Shown here piece by piece: positions 18,486 to 27,542 of a stretch of DNA of 64,000 nt (position 1 is the stretch's first letter; each line of letters begins with the position of its first letter). This stretch comes from Nitrospira sp. (GTDB taxonomy: Bacteria; Nitrospirota; Nitrospiria; Nitrospirales; Nitrospiraceae), in assembly GCA_036984305.1 (NCBI GenBank), contig BQWY01000001.1, forward strand, positions 1,447,501 through 1,511,500, in the 5' to 3' direction. The translations under genes and the position numbers were made by a program. The notes under the pieces were generated by a model that saw only the letters and a list, made by a program, of their open reading frames with translations, did not search any database and was not told the DNA's origin.

Positions 18486-20045
18486 CTATCGTCCTTGAAC
18501 GATTGCTTCGACTGCCTCGACATCACCGCGTTCCATGGCGACTTGCACGCGTAGTGAATCAAGGTCGCGGTTGATGGAAGCCACGGCCATTGTCTTGCCG
18601 TGCTTCCGGTACGCCGCGAGGCAGTCGCGATCTGGGATGCTTCCCACCACCTTCACGGCCTCCCACTCTTGAGCATATCCCACATAACCAATTGCCACAT
18701 CGTAATGCATGCTCCAGAAAAACGGAGCGGCGGTGAATGGCTCATGACGACCCAGCATATTGCGGGCAACCGCTTGGCCGTGCCGCTCGGCTACGACCCA
18801 GTGCTCGACACGAATGGCGCTACCGGAATAACGATCCGGCCATCGGGCGATGTCGCCGGCGGCCCAAATTTCCGGGACACTGGTACGCAAATATTCGTCT
18901 ACCAGGACGCCGCGGTCCATCCGCAGGCCCGCCTGTTGCGCGAGTTCAACATTGGGTTGGACACCAATTCCCACCACGACGAGATCAGCCTCCAGCTTTG
19001 TCCCGTTCTTCAAGTTGACCGAGTGCTCGGCAATCGACATCACGGTCTGCCCCAGGTGAAACCGAACGCCATGCTGCTCGTGCAGCTCTCGCACGACGCG
19101 TCCTAATTCGACGCCGAGCACCCGCTGCATGGGAATTTCATCCGGCGCCACGATATGTACCTCGACGTTCCGAGCCCGGAGCGAGGCTGCCGCCTCCAAT
19201 CCGATAAAGCTCGCGCCGATCACCACGGCTCGGCGTGCCTGCTTGGCGTGCTGAATGATGGCTCGGCTGTCGGCCAGGGTGCGCAGATAACGAACATGTG
19301 GCAATTGCGAGCCGGGAACGTCCAAGCTGGTTGGCGATGCCCCCGTGGCGAGCAACAATGCCCCGTACTCGAGGTGTCGGCCATCCTCCAGTTCAACGGA
19401 TCGAGATTCCGGCACGACCTTCACCACGCGTCGGCTTTTGATCAGCTCAACGCGCGTCTGTCCATACCACCCCGATGGGCGCAGGGGAATCCACTCCTCC
19501 GGCGCGTTACCGGCGAGGTAATCCTTCGAAATGTTCGGACGGTCGTAGGGAGCGGCCTCATCGGCCGTGATCATCGTGACCGGTCCTCGATAGCCTTCCC
19601 GTTGAAGCATCTCGGCGGCCGCAAAGCCTGCGGCCCCTCCGCCGATAATGAGGACGGACGTAGGCGCGGAGACGGGCGAAGGGTGCGTCGGAGCGGCTGA
19701 TTTCGAGCCCGTCACGAAGTAGCGGCCACCACGTTCCACAACGTTGTAGCATGAGACCGGATCGATGGCTGGGGCGTGGACGGCTTCGCCAGTTTCAGGT
19801 CGAAAACAGGCGTGGTGCCAGGGGCAGCGGACAGTCGATCCGTCGAAGAGACCCTGCTCCAGCGGGCCCCCATAATGGGTGCACTTCCCACCCATGGCAA
19901 GCACGGCAGCGCCTTTGCGAACCAATAACACCGGTTCCCCGTTGAAATGGCCGAGCGACATAGCCCCGTCGCGCAATGCGCTCGATGGCACGCCTTCGGT
20001 TGCGAAGTCAGGGCCGGACAATGTCTCGCCGTCTGTACCACTCAT
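18486..20045 (-). CDS. Rieske-domain FAD/NAD reductase (AIF-like)
   Basis: 519 residues after GGGAGGGAAC. Residues about 15-110 are a Rieske [2Fe-2S] domain with C55-T-H57 and C74-P-W-H77. Residues 130-510 are a ferredoxin-reductase-type flavoprotein with FAD motif LIIGGGAAGFAAAEML, the ATGASPTSLDVPG segment, NAD motif AVVIGASFIGLEAAASLRAR and EIWAAGDIARWP. The fusion resembles apoptosis-inducing-factor-like NADH reductases that pass electrons to mono- or dioxygenase partners. No oxygenase is adjacent, so the electron acceptor is unknown. Confidence 0.93.
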   Translation of the reverse strand: MSGTDGETLSGPDFATEGVPSSALRDGAMSLGHFNGEPVLLVRKGAAVLAMGGKCTHYGGPLEQGLFDGSTVRCPWHHACFRPETGEAVHAPAIDPVSCYNVVERGGRYFVTGSKSAAPTHPSPVSAPTSVLIIGGGAAGFAAAEMLQREGYRGPVTMITADEAAPYDRPNISKDYLAGNAPEEWIPLRPSGWYGQTRVELIKSRRVVKVVPESRSVELEDGRHLEYGALLLATGASPTSLDVPGSQLPHVRYLRTLADSRAIIQHAKQARRAVVIGASFIGLEAAASLRARNVEVHIVAPDEIPMQRVLGVELGRVVRELHEQHGVRFHLGQTVMSIAEHSVNLKNGTKLEADLVVVGIGVQPNVELAQQAGLRMDRGVLVDEYLRTSVPEIWAAGDIARWPDRYSGSAIRVEHWVVAERHGQAVARNMLGRHEPFTAAPFFWSMHYDVAIGYVGYAQEWEAVKVVGSIPDRDCLAAYRKHGKTMAVASINRDLDSLRVQVAMERGDVEAVEAIVQGR

Positions 20046-20233
20046 GTTCCCTCCCGCGCCATCTCTTGAAAGTTACATTGCTCATTATCGATCGTACGCG
20101 GCCCACCATCCTAACGCAACGAGGTGCGGACGGAGTCTTCCATGACCGGGTAGGGGATTGTGGGAAGGGAAGGCAACGAGACGATCTGCCTACAGCGCGA
20201 GCCACTTTGTCGCAATAGAGCAAAAAGCCTCGG

Positions 20234-20599
20234 CTATTCGCACCGGCAGTTCGCTTTATAGTCCGTGCAGATGGGGCCGAATGATCGAGTACAGTCGCAA
20301 CTGCATTTAGGGGTCTTGTCGGTCGGACAGGTGATCTTATATGTGTCCTTGAGCGCCATTCCGCAGGAAATGATTTCGCAGGAATTGGATCCCTCTGCGA
20401 CGAGAATCGGCATCGGGAGACAGGAGCCACGCTGTGACATCGAAAAAGCCTGCACAGGATTAGGCAAAGGAAGTGTTCGCTGAAAAAATGAAGACGATGA
20501 GTTAGTGCCGGCTATGACAGATTCGTCAACAACCAACTGCACGGAGAAGAGCACGAATACAGTCAGAGTCAGACGAAGAAAATGCCGACATGTTCTCAT
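20234..20599 (-). CDS. Small exported cysteine-rich protein, unrecognised
   Basis: About 121 residues from the Met at 20599 (frame open to 20629). A signal peptide (FLRLTLTVFVLFSVQLVV) precedes a mature part with at least ten cysteines, concentrated at the end: CPTDKTPKCSCDCTRSFGPICTDYKANCRCE. Such clusters suggest disulfide-stabilised periplasmic or secreted protein or a metal-binding tail. No family was recognised. Stands alone between the Rieske reductase and the hydrolase, same strand. Confidence 0.6.
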   Translation of the reverse strand: MRTCRHFLRLTLTVFVLFSVQLVVDESVIAGTNSSSSFFQRTLPLPNPVQAFSMSQRGSCLPMPILVAEGSNSCEIISCGMALKDTYKITCPTDKTPKCSCDCTRSFGPICTDYKANCRCE

Positions 20600-20865
20600 A
20601 GAGGGCGCCTGGCAGAACGTTGAGGGCACCGAGCGCTACGTTGCACCGGCTAGGAAACGGTCGTTGCTTGGCGTCGTACGCCAGGTTCGAGCAATCAGGA
20701 CGCGGAATTGTGCTGAAATGCGCTGTTAATTGCAATGGGCTGAATGCCCCTTATGGCGACTGACGGATTTTAGTCGAGGGTCGCAATCTGAACGGTGGGC
20801 CTCTACACGGAAGGTCCACGAGGTCCCGGATCTACGGTCCGTGCACCGAGAATCTCCTTCGGCCC

Positions 20866-21831
20866 TCACGATCCGTGCAGTGCGCGGTACAGGAGTCGGG
20901 TGTGTTCCGCCGTAAAGCGCTGTGCCGTATCGGAATCAGCCGCAAACCCATCGAAGCCATGAAAACCGTCTGCATAGACGTGCAGTTCGGTTGGGACGCC
21001 GGCTCGCATCAAACGTTGCGCGTACGCAATATTCTCGTCGCGAAATAAGTCCGTCGTCCCAACACCAATGTAGGTCGGCGGCAAGTCGCTCACGTTTTGA
21101 GCACGGATGGGTGCCGCATATTCCGAGACGCCGTCGCTGCCTGGCTCCTGTCGAAGATAGGCCCGCCATCCCGCCAAGTTGCTCGCCCGTGTCCAAACCG
21201 GCGAATCCGGCATGTTGGGTCCAGCCGGTTGTACGTTTGAGTCATCGAGCATCGGGTAAAGTAGCAGCTGGTAGCGGACCGTAATCTCTCCTCGGTCTCG
21301 TGCCAGCAAGGCGAGCCCTGCCGCCAGGCCACCCCCTGCACTGGCGCCGCCAATCGCGATGCGCGACTGGTCGATGCCAATTTGAGGTGCCGTTCGCGAC
21401 AGCCATGCGAGCGCTGCGTAGCAATCATCAAGGGCTGCGGGGAAGGGGTGCTCCGGTGCGAGCCGATATTCCACTGAGGCCACCACACAACCTAACGCGC
21501 GTGCCATCGTCTTTGCCTGTAGATCGGTTGCTTGGACACTCCCGAGGACGTACCCGCCACCGTGAATCCAAAGCAGTGCCGGCAACGGTTCAGGACGGGT
21601 TTCAGGTCGGTAGAGGCGTACCATTACATCCGGTGCCCCCTCCGGCCCTGGGACAGAGTGATCGCGACTGTCCACACCGGGAATGTTGGGCGCCGCCGTA
21701 GCCATAGTGGCCCGCAGGTCGTCCATCTTCTTGCGAGCTGCGGGAATATCATCGAGGGCAATCCCGCCAGGAAGCGCTCGCTCGAAACCAGCTAGCCCCG
21801 CAGCTAATTGCGGGTCCGTAATCGGGTGCAT
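20866..21831 (-). CDS. Alpha/beta hydrolase, hormone-sensitive-lipase family
   Basis: 321 residues from the ATG at 21831, chosen because GGAGG lies eight bases upstream; the frame stays open to 22056 without comparable support. HSL-family features: oxyanion motif WIHGGGYVLGS, nucleophile elbow IGGASAGGGLA, the acid in VGTTDLFRDEN and the His in YADGFHGFDGF. The family hydrolyses short-chain acyl esters. The substrate is unknown. Single gene. Confidence 0.92.
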   Translation of the reverse strand: MHPITDPQLAAGLAGFERALPGGIALDDIPAARKKMDDLRATMATAAPNIPGVDSRDHSVPGPEGAPDVMVRLYRPETRPEPLPALLWIHGGGYVLGSVQATDLQAKTMARALGCVVASVEYRLAPEHPFPAALDDCYAALAWLSRTAPQIGIDQSRIAIGGASAGGGLAAGLALLARDRGEITVRYQLLLYPMLDDSNVQPAGPNMPDSPVWTRASNLAGWRAYLRQEPGSDGVSEYAAPIRAQNVSDLPPTYIGVGTTDLFRDENIAYAQRLMRAGVPTELHVYADGFHGFDGFAADSDTAQRFTAEHTRLLYRALHGS

Positions 21832-22076
21832 CGAACCATCCTCCAGTATAAAACGATGTTGAACATACTGCTCTGTGTGCCAATAGGGATCGCACACAGG
21901 CCCTGCTGAATGTCGACCTGCGCCATCGGACCGTGATCCTCCGGCGACGGGCTTCCAGTAGGTTTGACCATCAAGGATTGTGACGGGAAGGCTCTGATGG
22001 GTCGGAGACCGCAAGCCCGGGGACGCTCTCAGGGTGAGTCGAGGACGTGAGGGCAAACGCGTCGAAAGCGAGCGGA

Positions 22077-22349
22077 CTACTTCTTCCCTTTCTGCGAATC
22101 CTGAGGCGAGGTCTTGTCGGACTCCTTTCCAGCGATTTTATTCAACGTGGTCCCTATCGCCGGGCCGATCTTCGGGATTTCCTTTTCGACATTCTGGACC
22201 GCGCTTTTCAGGCCTCGCTTAATATCCTCGAGACTCGTCCCTTTGTTTTCAGTGTCCTGCTTTTTCGATTCTGCTACCGCTGGATTGAGCCCTAGTACCC
22301 AGCAGAGACTGAACGACCCCAGGCAGAGACCGATCATTCCCCGTGTCAT
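22077..22349 (-). CDS. Small exported lysine-rich protein, unrecognised
   Basis: 90 residues after GGGAGGTGGCAT. A signal peptide (MIGLCLGSFSLCWVLGLNPAVA) is followed by a hydrophilic helical part (SLEDIKRGLKSAVQNVEKEIPKIGPAIGTTLNKI) and a Lys/Ser/Gln tail. No family is recognised. The strong ribosome-binding site and signal peptide support a real gene, probably a periplasmic small protein. Confidence 0.65.
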   Translation of the reverse strand: MTRGMIGLCLGSFSLCWVLGLNPAVAESKKQDTENKGTSLEDIKRGLKSAVQNVEKEIPKIGPAIGTTLNKIAGKESDKTSPQDSQKGKK

Positions 22350-22581
22350 ATGCCACCTCCCTGTTCGTATTGAAGGGTACCACGAAACAGGAAATTGAGA
22401 ATGGATCGATCTTGGGCCCGCTTGTCCAGGATGTTATGGAACTCCGTATGCCGTCCAATGTCGATAGGTCATAGGTTTGCCTGGCTGTCTCGTGTTAGTG
22501 ATGCAACGTGTCGTTCGCTCTCACTTTTACCGCGGAGTCGAGGCCGGCGGGCCGGTCGACACGGGAACATAAAGCCGGACT

Positions 22582-22941
22582 CTAGCTCTCCATCATTTCA
22601 AGCCGTGCGTCCAGTTCCTGCCCGCACTGGATGCACCGGATACAATCCCGCTCAATGGACACTTCCTCGGTTCGGATGCCCATTCCGCCGCACTCGGGGC
22701 ATCGCGCCAGATGAAGCTGCCGGTCGTCGAGCGTCTCGTATCGCACGCCATGCAAGCAGTACACCGGCTGCCCCTCGAATTCCCACGGTTTCCCCTGCTT
22801 GTCGGTTTGGGGTAACACGAGATAATGATGAGCGGCGTAGTCCTCCAGCGCTGCTCGGTCCGGAAAACTATCTCGGATGGCTTTTCCTGTCTTCGCGTCA
22901 CATATGGCATTGCCTTTGACGAGCGCTTTGGTCGGTCCCAC
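22582..22941 (-). CDS. Zinc-ribbon-containing hypothetical protein
   Basis: 119 residues after GAGGAGG. The C-terminal half carries two pairs of cysteines in zinc-ribbon spacing (RCPECGGMGI and CIRCIQCGQEL), plus another Cys near the middle (VYCLHGV). The N-terminal half has no recognised domain. A nucleic acid- or protein-binding role is possible but unproven. Single minus-strand gene facing away from the DUF3422 gene. Confidence 0.7.
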   Translation of the reverse strand: MGPTKALVKGNAICDAKTGKAIRDSFPDRAALEDYAAHHYLVLPQTDKQGKPWEFEGQPVYCLHGVRYETLDDRQLHLARCPECGGMGIRTEEVSIERDCIRCIQCGQELDARLEMMES

Positions 22942-23178
22942 TAGGTACCTCCTCGTTTGGGCGTGATAGGTGACCGGACAATGGGAAGGAGGATACGCCG
23001 GACGTGACTGGACATCAACCTAGGGAAGCCGCCAGTAGGGCTGCGGCGAGCTTCGGTCCGTGGTCCGCGGACAGCAATGCGGCATTGCACTGTTACGACG
23101 CTGGCTTTCCGATAGCCAATTCCAATAGCGATGGGTTATGATCCCTCCTTACGTCGATTCCAGATTCCTTGATTGCCA

Positions 23179-24567
23179 ATGACGATGGCTCAGAAACCGG
23201 CGGCACAATCGGACCCTGCAGAACTCATCCGTAGGCTCCACGAACGCCCTCAAATGCCGTTGGCGGAATGGCTTCGAGCGCCCGCTCATGTGCATTTTAA
23301 AGCATTTCGCATGGCCGATCCGCCGGTTCAACGTCCCGCGAGCCGCGACGAATTTCTGGCGATGCTGGAGGTCTTTCAAGTTCCCTCGGAAGCGAGAGTC
23401 ATCCGTGACGGGTTCGGGTATGGTGTGAAAGTCGCTCCCAGCGGGGATCGTCTCATCCTCGTCTGGCAAGCTCACACCGAATACTATGCGTATCAGGTTT
23501 GGCATGTCCCGCCGCCGAATCAGGGCCATGTGGCCTTTGGGCCGATGGGCTATCCCGGTTATCAGTTCCCGATCAAGCCGCTCGGCGGTGAGGTCTGCCG
23601 GCTCGATATCGTGATCACCGCACATCCGCTCCCCGATCGCGAGGCGCTACGGGACGAGATGCCCGGGCCGGTCATCTACGGCAGCCGCATCTTCGACGAT
23701 GAGACGTCGGTCGTCGCCAGTTTCACACACGATGATTTCGGCCGGGAACGCTACCGAGTGAGTGTGGGGGCAACGCGATCTCGAGCCTCGCATCTGAAGG
23801 ACATCGTTGACGCGATCGTCCGCATCGAAACCTACTATCACTTGTTGCTGATGCAGAAGCCGCTTTTCTCTGCTGCGATCGATCAAGTTCACAAATTCGA
23901 ACAGGTCCACCTCAAACAGCGGGAAATCATCGCCAGCCATATCGGTCATGCCGATTCGGTGACGTTGGAGCGATGGCTCAATGGGTTGACGCAGGATCTT
24001 TTGAAGACCAACCGACTTGCCGGGACTCTACACTTCGAATTGTCCGCTTCGGTACCCTATGACAAAATCGTGCATACGACTTTGACTGCACTTGAGGAAC
24101 GGCCGCTGGCAACGTATCGTCCGCTGTCTGACTATGTCTTGAGCGGTGTCACGGGCGTCGCGGAGGGATATCAACAGTTGTTGAAGCGGATCGACACCCT
24201 CCGCGCCGGATTCGAGGGGATTATTTCGATTATCCGAGCGCGCGTCGACCTGATGCTCGAGGCTCAAAACCTGAGTTTGCTCCGTAGTGTCGATAAGACG
24301 ACCAAGAGCCAGGTGATCCTGCAACATACGGTCGAAGGGCTGTCGGTTATCGTAATTGCCTATTATCTGAGCGGGTTGATGGGGTACGTGTTCAAGGGAC
24401 TGAATGAAATCGGATGGCTTGCGAATCCCACGCTTGCTTCGGCGATATTTGTTCCAATAGCCATTGGCCTGGCGTTTGCCATCACGGTCGTGAGTCGAAA
24501 GTTTCTCCGTAAAAAATTGGCACCTGCCGAATTGTCAGAGCCGCGTGTTGAGTCCCCGAAGGTATGA
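23179..24567 (+). CDS. DUF3422 family membrane protein
   Basis: 462 residues from the ATG at 23179; a second ATG at 23185 and an in-frame TTG at 23173 are alternatives, none with a clear ribosome-binding site. The N-terminal domain shows family sequences (HERPQMPLAEWLRAPAHVHFKAF, WQAHTEYYAYQVWHV). The middle is helical and predicted coiled (IETYYHLLLMQKPLFSAAIDQVHKFEQ; YQQLLKRIDTLRAGFEG). Two membrane helices close it (LSVIVIAYYLSGLMGYVF and TLASAIFVPIAIGLAFAITVV). The family is conserved, likely inner-membrane, and uncharacterised. Confidence 0.9.
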   Translation: MTMAQKPAAQSDPAELIRRLHERPQMPLAEWLRAPAHVHFKAFRMADPPVQRPASRDEFLAMLEVFQVPSEARVIRDGFGYGVKVAPSGDRLILVWQAHTEYYAYQVWHVPPPNQGHVAFGPMGYPGYQFPIKPLGGEVCRLDIVITAHPLPDREALRDEMPGPVIYGSRIFDDETSVVASFTHDDFGRERYRVSVGATRSRASHLKDIVDAIVRIETYYHLLLMQKPLFSAAIDQVHKFEQVHLKQREIIASHIGHADSVTLERWLNGLTQDLLKTNRLAGTLHFELSASVPYDKIVHTTLTALEERPLATYRPLSDYVLSGVTGVAEGYQQLLKRIDTLRAGFEGIISIIRARVDLMLEAQNLSLLRSVDKTTKSQVILQHTVEGLSVIVIAYYLSGLMGYVFKGLNEIGWLANPTLASAIFVPIAIGLAFAITVVSRKFLRKKLAPAELSEPRVESPKV

Positions 24568-24582
24568 TTCCATGCCACTCTG

Positions 24583-24600
24583 CCCCCCTGTTTTGGGGGG
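24583..24600 (+). terminator. Possible terminator hairpin after DUF3422 gene
   Basis: CCCCCC (24583-24588), loop TGTTTT, GGGGGG (24595-24600), 15 bases after the stop codon. The stem is strong, but no T run follows, so rho-independent termination is uncertain. Confidence 0.4.
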
Positions 24601-24862
24601 ATAATTATGGACTAGCCTCTGGGTCCGTTGTCATGGGTCCCAGGATGGCGTCTTTCGCTAGGGGAGAACGGATTCGTGCGTTGACCACGCCGGAGGCCTC
24701 CGGTAGGATGGTCGTTCATGCTGATCTCGTGGTGGAGTGACGGTTTGGTCGGGGGGCAGGGCAAACACTTTGGGGAGGCAAATCCGGCAAACCTAGACGC
24801 GTGAGCCAGGGCGAGGGGCAGTAGTAAGCAATCGTTAACCGCTACAAGGAGTCTGGAACATC

Positions 24863-25195
24863 ATGACAGATGGATTGCGGGATGGAGCAACAAAGCCTTG
24901 GGTGCGGATACCAAATGGTACATTGGTCCGCCATCGGGAGGGTGGACGTCAAGGCTATATCGATGGTTTGACGGAACTGGTCATCGGTCCGCTTCGAAAT
25001 CCAGATGGACGGACCCAGTATCGGGTTAATATCGGGGAAGCGGAGCGGTTCCTTGCTGTTGAAGATGATCTCTTTATCCTTACCGATGAGCATGGAATGG
25101 TGCTCATCCAGAAACAGAAACCGCCCTACAGGTCGCTGATTAGCACACAGCTCCGTAATGCGTTCCCGGCCGATCGCTTTGTCGTTTCAAGCTGA
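24863..25195 (+). CDS. Small conserved-looking protein, unrecognised
   Basis: 110 residues with AAGGAG eleven bases before the ATG. Sequence (WVRIPNGTLVRHREGGRQGYIDGLTELVIGPLRNPDGRTQYRVNIG) has an SH3-like beta pattern with KOW-like 'G..GYIDG', followed by FLAVEDDLFILTDEHGMVLIQKQ. Cytoplasmic by composition. No family can be named with confidence. Confidence 0.65.
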   Translation: MTDGLRDGATKPWVRIPNGTLVRHREGGRQGYIDGLTELVIGPLRNPDGRTQYRVNIGEAERFLAVEDDLFILTDEHGMVLIQKQKPPYRSLISTQLRNAFPADRFVVSS

Positions 25196-25229
25196 TCTCG
25201 CACGACTACATTTTCAATCTGGGGATCGC

Positions 25230-25418
25230 TCAATAGACCGGCGGCTGCGGTCCCCAGGTTAGTCCCGCAAGATCTGGATCCCCTCCATCGACTGGGGTCG
25301 GTTTGACGTTCTTCTGCTCCTTCCGGAGTGCGCGGCGGGCTTCCTTATCACGTTGTTTCTGTTGGCGGGCCTTTTCGCGGTCCCGCTTGGCTAGCGTCGT
25401 TTTGGCTGCTCGTGCGAT
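25230..25418 (-). CDS. Small charged coiled-coil protein with ATC at the expected start
   Basis: 62 codons: a highly charged helical stretch (AKRDREKARQQKQRDKEARRALRKEQK), then a Pro/Gly tail ending TWGPQPPVY. GAGAGGAG lies at the correct distance, but the codon there is ATC (25416-25418), and no in-frame ATG, GTG or TTG is found for many codons upstream or near downstream. Either ATC initiates, or the start has mutated from ATG. The protein could bind nucleic acid or ribosomes by charge; unproven. Confidence 0.45.
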   Translation of the reverse strand: MARAAKTTLAKRDREKARQQKQRDKEARRALRKEQKNVKPTPVDGGDPDLAGLTWGPQPPVY

Positions 25419-25882
25419 GGTGTACTCCTCTCTAGACGACGGTCTGGACGTGCCTGCTACCCAACATGGCCTATTCCGTATGGGGCTGTACGTCGTCTTC
25501 GTTGGTAGTAATTAGTGTACCAATCCCAGCCTAACATATCCCTTCACAGGTTGTATCTCCGTTTGGTAGTCGACGAAATTTTGCAGGACAAGGCCGTTCC
25601 ACCCTTCACGTCACATGTGAACTGGGTTAGCCGGCGAGTGCACGCCATCCGCTTGTCAATCATGCGGGGTAGGTGCCCACTCTGAGGATAGGAGGCAGAC
25701 GTCATTAGGACGAGAATGAACAAGCAGAGCCGAGGCGACCGCGCCGGCTGGAAACTCGATTCTAAAGTGGCCAGGCAAACGCTATCACGTGAAGGCGATG
25801 GAGTCAATTGGGACAATGTAGACGGAGCAGGACACAATGGGGAGAAACCCTTAGTGCCTTACGACGTATCTCTGTACGTCAG
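25419..25882. other. Stretch without a confident gene
   Basis: A minus-strand frame from about 25718 to 25544 could encode a small exported peptide (LFILVLMTSASYPQSG signal-like, then TRRLTQFTCDVKGGTALSCK). It has no good ribosome-binding site, so it is only a weak candidate. Nothing else recognised. Confidence 0.3.
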
Positions 25883-26212
25883 TTACTCGAATCCTCCCAG
25901 TGCGTAGGTCAGAAATTCACGACTATCTTGCCCGAGCGATAGGATCTCGATTCCAAACGTTTTCCCTGTACTCCAACGCACGACCGCCTTATCGACCCAA
26001 AACCAGTCATCCCCAAGGTCGTCTGGGAGTTGGATGTGGACGATCAGTTCGGCTCCTATGGGGACGGCAGTACTCCCACACGCCCGCCCACCTTTCAGGG
26101 AAAGATCCCAAACTGTGCCGGTACCCAAGTAGTCTTTGCCGAAATAGCGAATGGAGCAATGGCAGGACGAACGGGGTGTACTGCGTACTGTATACGGTCG
26201 ATTCATGGTCAT
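25883..26212 (-). CDS. PilZ-domain protein (putative c-di-GMP receptor)
   Basis: 109 residues. The sequence fits a short PilZ domain: an N-terminal arginine region (RPYTVRSTPRSSCHCSIRY), the D-S-x-G-G position in WDLSLKGGRACG, the strand AELIVHIQLPDD and KAVVRWSTGKTFGIEIL. The canonical RxxxR and [D/N]xSxxG motifs are partly changed (WDLSLKGG), so c-di-GMP binding needs testing. It is one of two PilZ proteins within 1.2 kb and lies near a PilB-type ATPase. Confidence 0.8.
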   Translation of the reverse strand: MTMNRPYTVRSTPRSSCHCSIRYFGKDYLGTGTVWDLSLKGGRACGSTAVPIGAELIVHIQLPDDLGDDWFWVDKAVVRWSTGKTFGIEILSLGQDSREFLTYALGGFE

Positions 26213-26551
26213 ACTGCCCCCCAGGATTCAGAGAACTTTCCGGTTCTGTTTGTTACGGTAGCAGCGACTACTCAATCCAGAAACCCCAACGCCTGGTGTC
26301 CCCCGAATGGCGGGAATCACGGTCGGCGTGAGCAATCCTTCATAACTGATGGAAAACATATGAAGAAATCATTCCTCCGAGATGTCGATGTCTACATGAA
26401 GATTATGTGGGAGACACTGGGCTCAGAGATGACCGGGGTGTCAAAGACCGGGTCGCTCGGCGATACAATCTGTCAGCCTGCGCTGGTTGGTCTCGCCAGT
26501 AGCGCAAATGATAGATTGTAGATCCATCGGAAAGCTAGAGGGGGAGAGGAT
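26213..26551. other. Divergent intergenic stretch
   Basis: Lies between the minus-strand PilZ gene and the plus-strand TPR gene. A 53-codon plus-strand frame from about 26360 (MKKSFLRDVDVYMKIMWETL) is present, with only a weak ribosome-binding site; not called as a gene. Confidence 0.35.
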
Positions 26552-26869
26552 ATGGACACGGACGCATTTCGTCAAATGGTCGCTAAATATCCAAACGGTT
26601 TCTTGGGGCGCTATGGGCTTGGGAACAAACTTTTAGAGGATGGAAAATATCTGGAAGAAGCCGTGGAGCATTTGCAGGTTGCGGTCAGGCTGGACCCACT
26701 GCACGTCGCCTCCCATTTATCCCTGGGGCGAGCGTTAGTGGCACTCGGACGAAAGGATGAGGCGAGAACAATTCTGCAGGCAGGGATTGCGGCAGCGCGA
26801 TCCGGCCGCTCCAGCGGCGGTGGAGACTTGGTTCCAGAAATGCAATCGTTGTTGGCGAGTTTCGGGTAA
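26552..26869 (+). CDS. Small TPR-repeat protein
   Basis: 105 residues after GGGGGAGAGGAT. Two TPR-type helix pairs: FLGRYGLGNKLLEDGKYLEEAVEHLQVAVRLDP and HVASHLSLGRALVALGRKDEARTILQAGI. Typical of a soluble protein-protein adaptor. It sits between two PilZ genes and is followed 101 bases later by the second, same strand, so the two may be cotranscribed. Confidence 0.82.
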   Translation: MDTDAFRQMVAKYPNGFLGRYGLGNKLLEDGKYLEEAVEHLQVAVRLDPLHVASHLSLGRALVALGRKDEARTILQAGIAAARSGRSSGGGDLVPEMQSLLASFG

Positions 26870-26970
26870 GCCCGATCCTGTCATATCGATGTGGGGCGGC
26901 ACGAAATGACAATTGGGTTCGCCCTCGTAAGAGGCTGGTGTAGAGTGGGTGAGAGAAGGAGAGCGCCCCC

Positions 26971-27384
26971 ATGGAAAACACCATCCGTTTGGATCTCGAA
27001 GGCTCGTTCTTGGATCTTCGGCGACACCCTCGGGTGCGCGTCGATGCACCTTTCACCTGCGCGGTAGCTCGGAAGGGGATCCGGTCTTGGTGGTCATCGG
27101 ATAACAGAAGCCTGGGCGTGGTCTTCGACGTATCTATGAACGGCGCTAAGGTCCTGACCGAATCACCGGTACGACCAGGGGAACGAATGAGCCTCACGCT
27201 CAACTTGCCGCGACAGGCCGCTCCCACCCAGGTCGAGGTGGCTGCCGCACGCTGGGTCGCCGGACCGACGATGGGTGTGGAATTCCTATCACTCTCGCCT
27301 GAGTCAGAATGGCGGTTGCGCAAGTTTTTATCTCAGGCCATTAAGTCGAGTTCGCTCAGTCCATCATCTATCTCCATCACATAG
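26971..27384 (+). CDS. PilZ-domain protein (putative c-di-GMP receptor)
   Basis: 137 residues after GAGAGAAGGAGAGCG. The PilZ motifs are well preserved: RRHPRVRVDAPFTCAVA (RxxxR region), VFDVSMNGAKVLT (the [D/N]xSxxG motif as DVSMNGA), then RMSLTLNLP and ARWVAGPTMGVEFLSL. A c-di-GMP effector role is therefore likely from family knowledge. Downstream of the small TPR protein and convergent with the exported protein at 27543. Confidence 0.88.
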   Translation: MENTIRLDLEGSFLDLRRHPRVRVDAPFTCAVARKGIRSWWSSDNRSLGVVFDVSMNGAKVLTESPVRPGERMSLTLNLPRQAAPTQVEVAAARWVAGPTMGVEFLSLSPESEWRLRKFLSQAIKSSSLSPSSISIT

Positions 27385-27542
27385 CCCGCGGTTTGTCCAT
27401 CCGGCGTCACTGGGTTGTTGGTCCGTCCGAATATGTCCCGGCCAAACCGGACTTTGATGCGAACCTATTCTGATCGCGGTTCGGTATCCACACGTCTCGG
27501 TGGCATCATGCCTTGGTGTGCCGAATATCCCGCCCAGGTCGA

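Noticed and set aside
26030-26521. 163-codon plus-strand frame opposite the PilZ gene
   Set aside because: Most of it is antisense to the PilZ gene and shows no domain.
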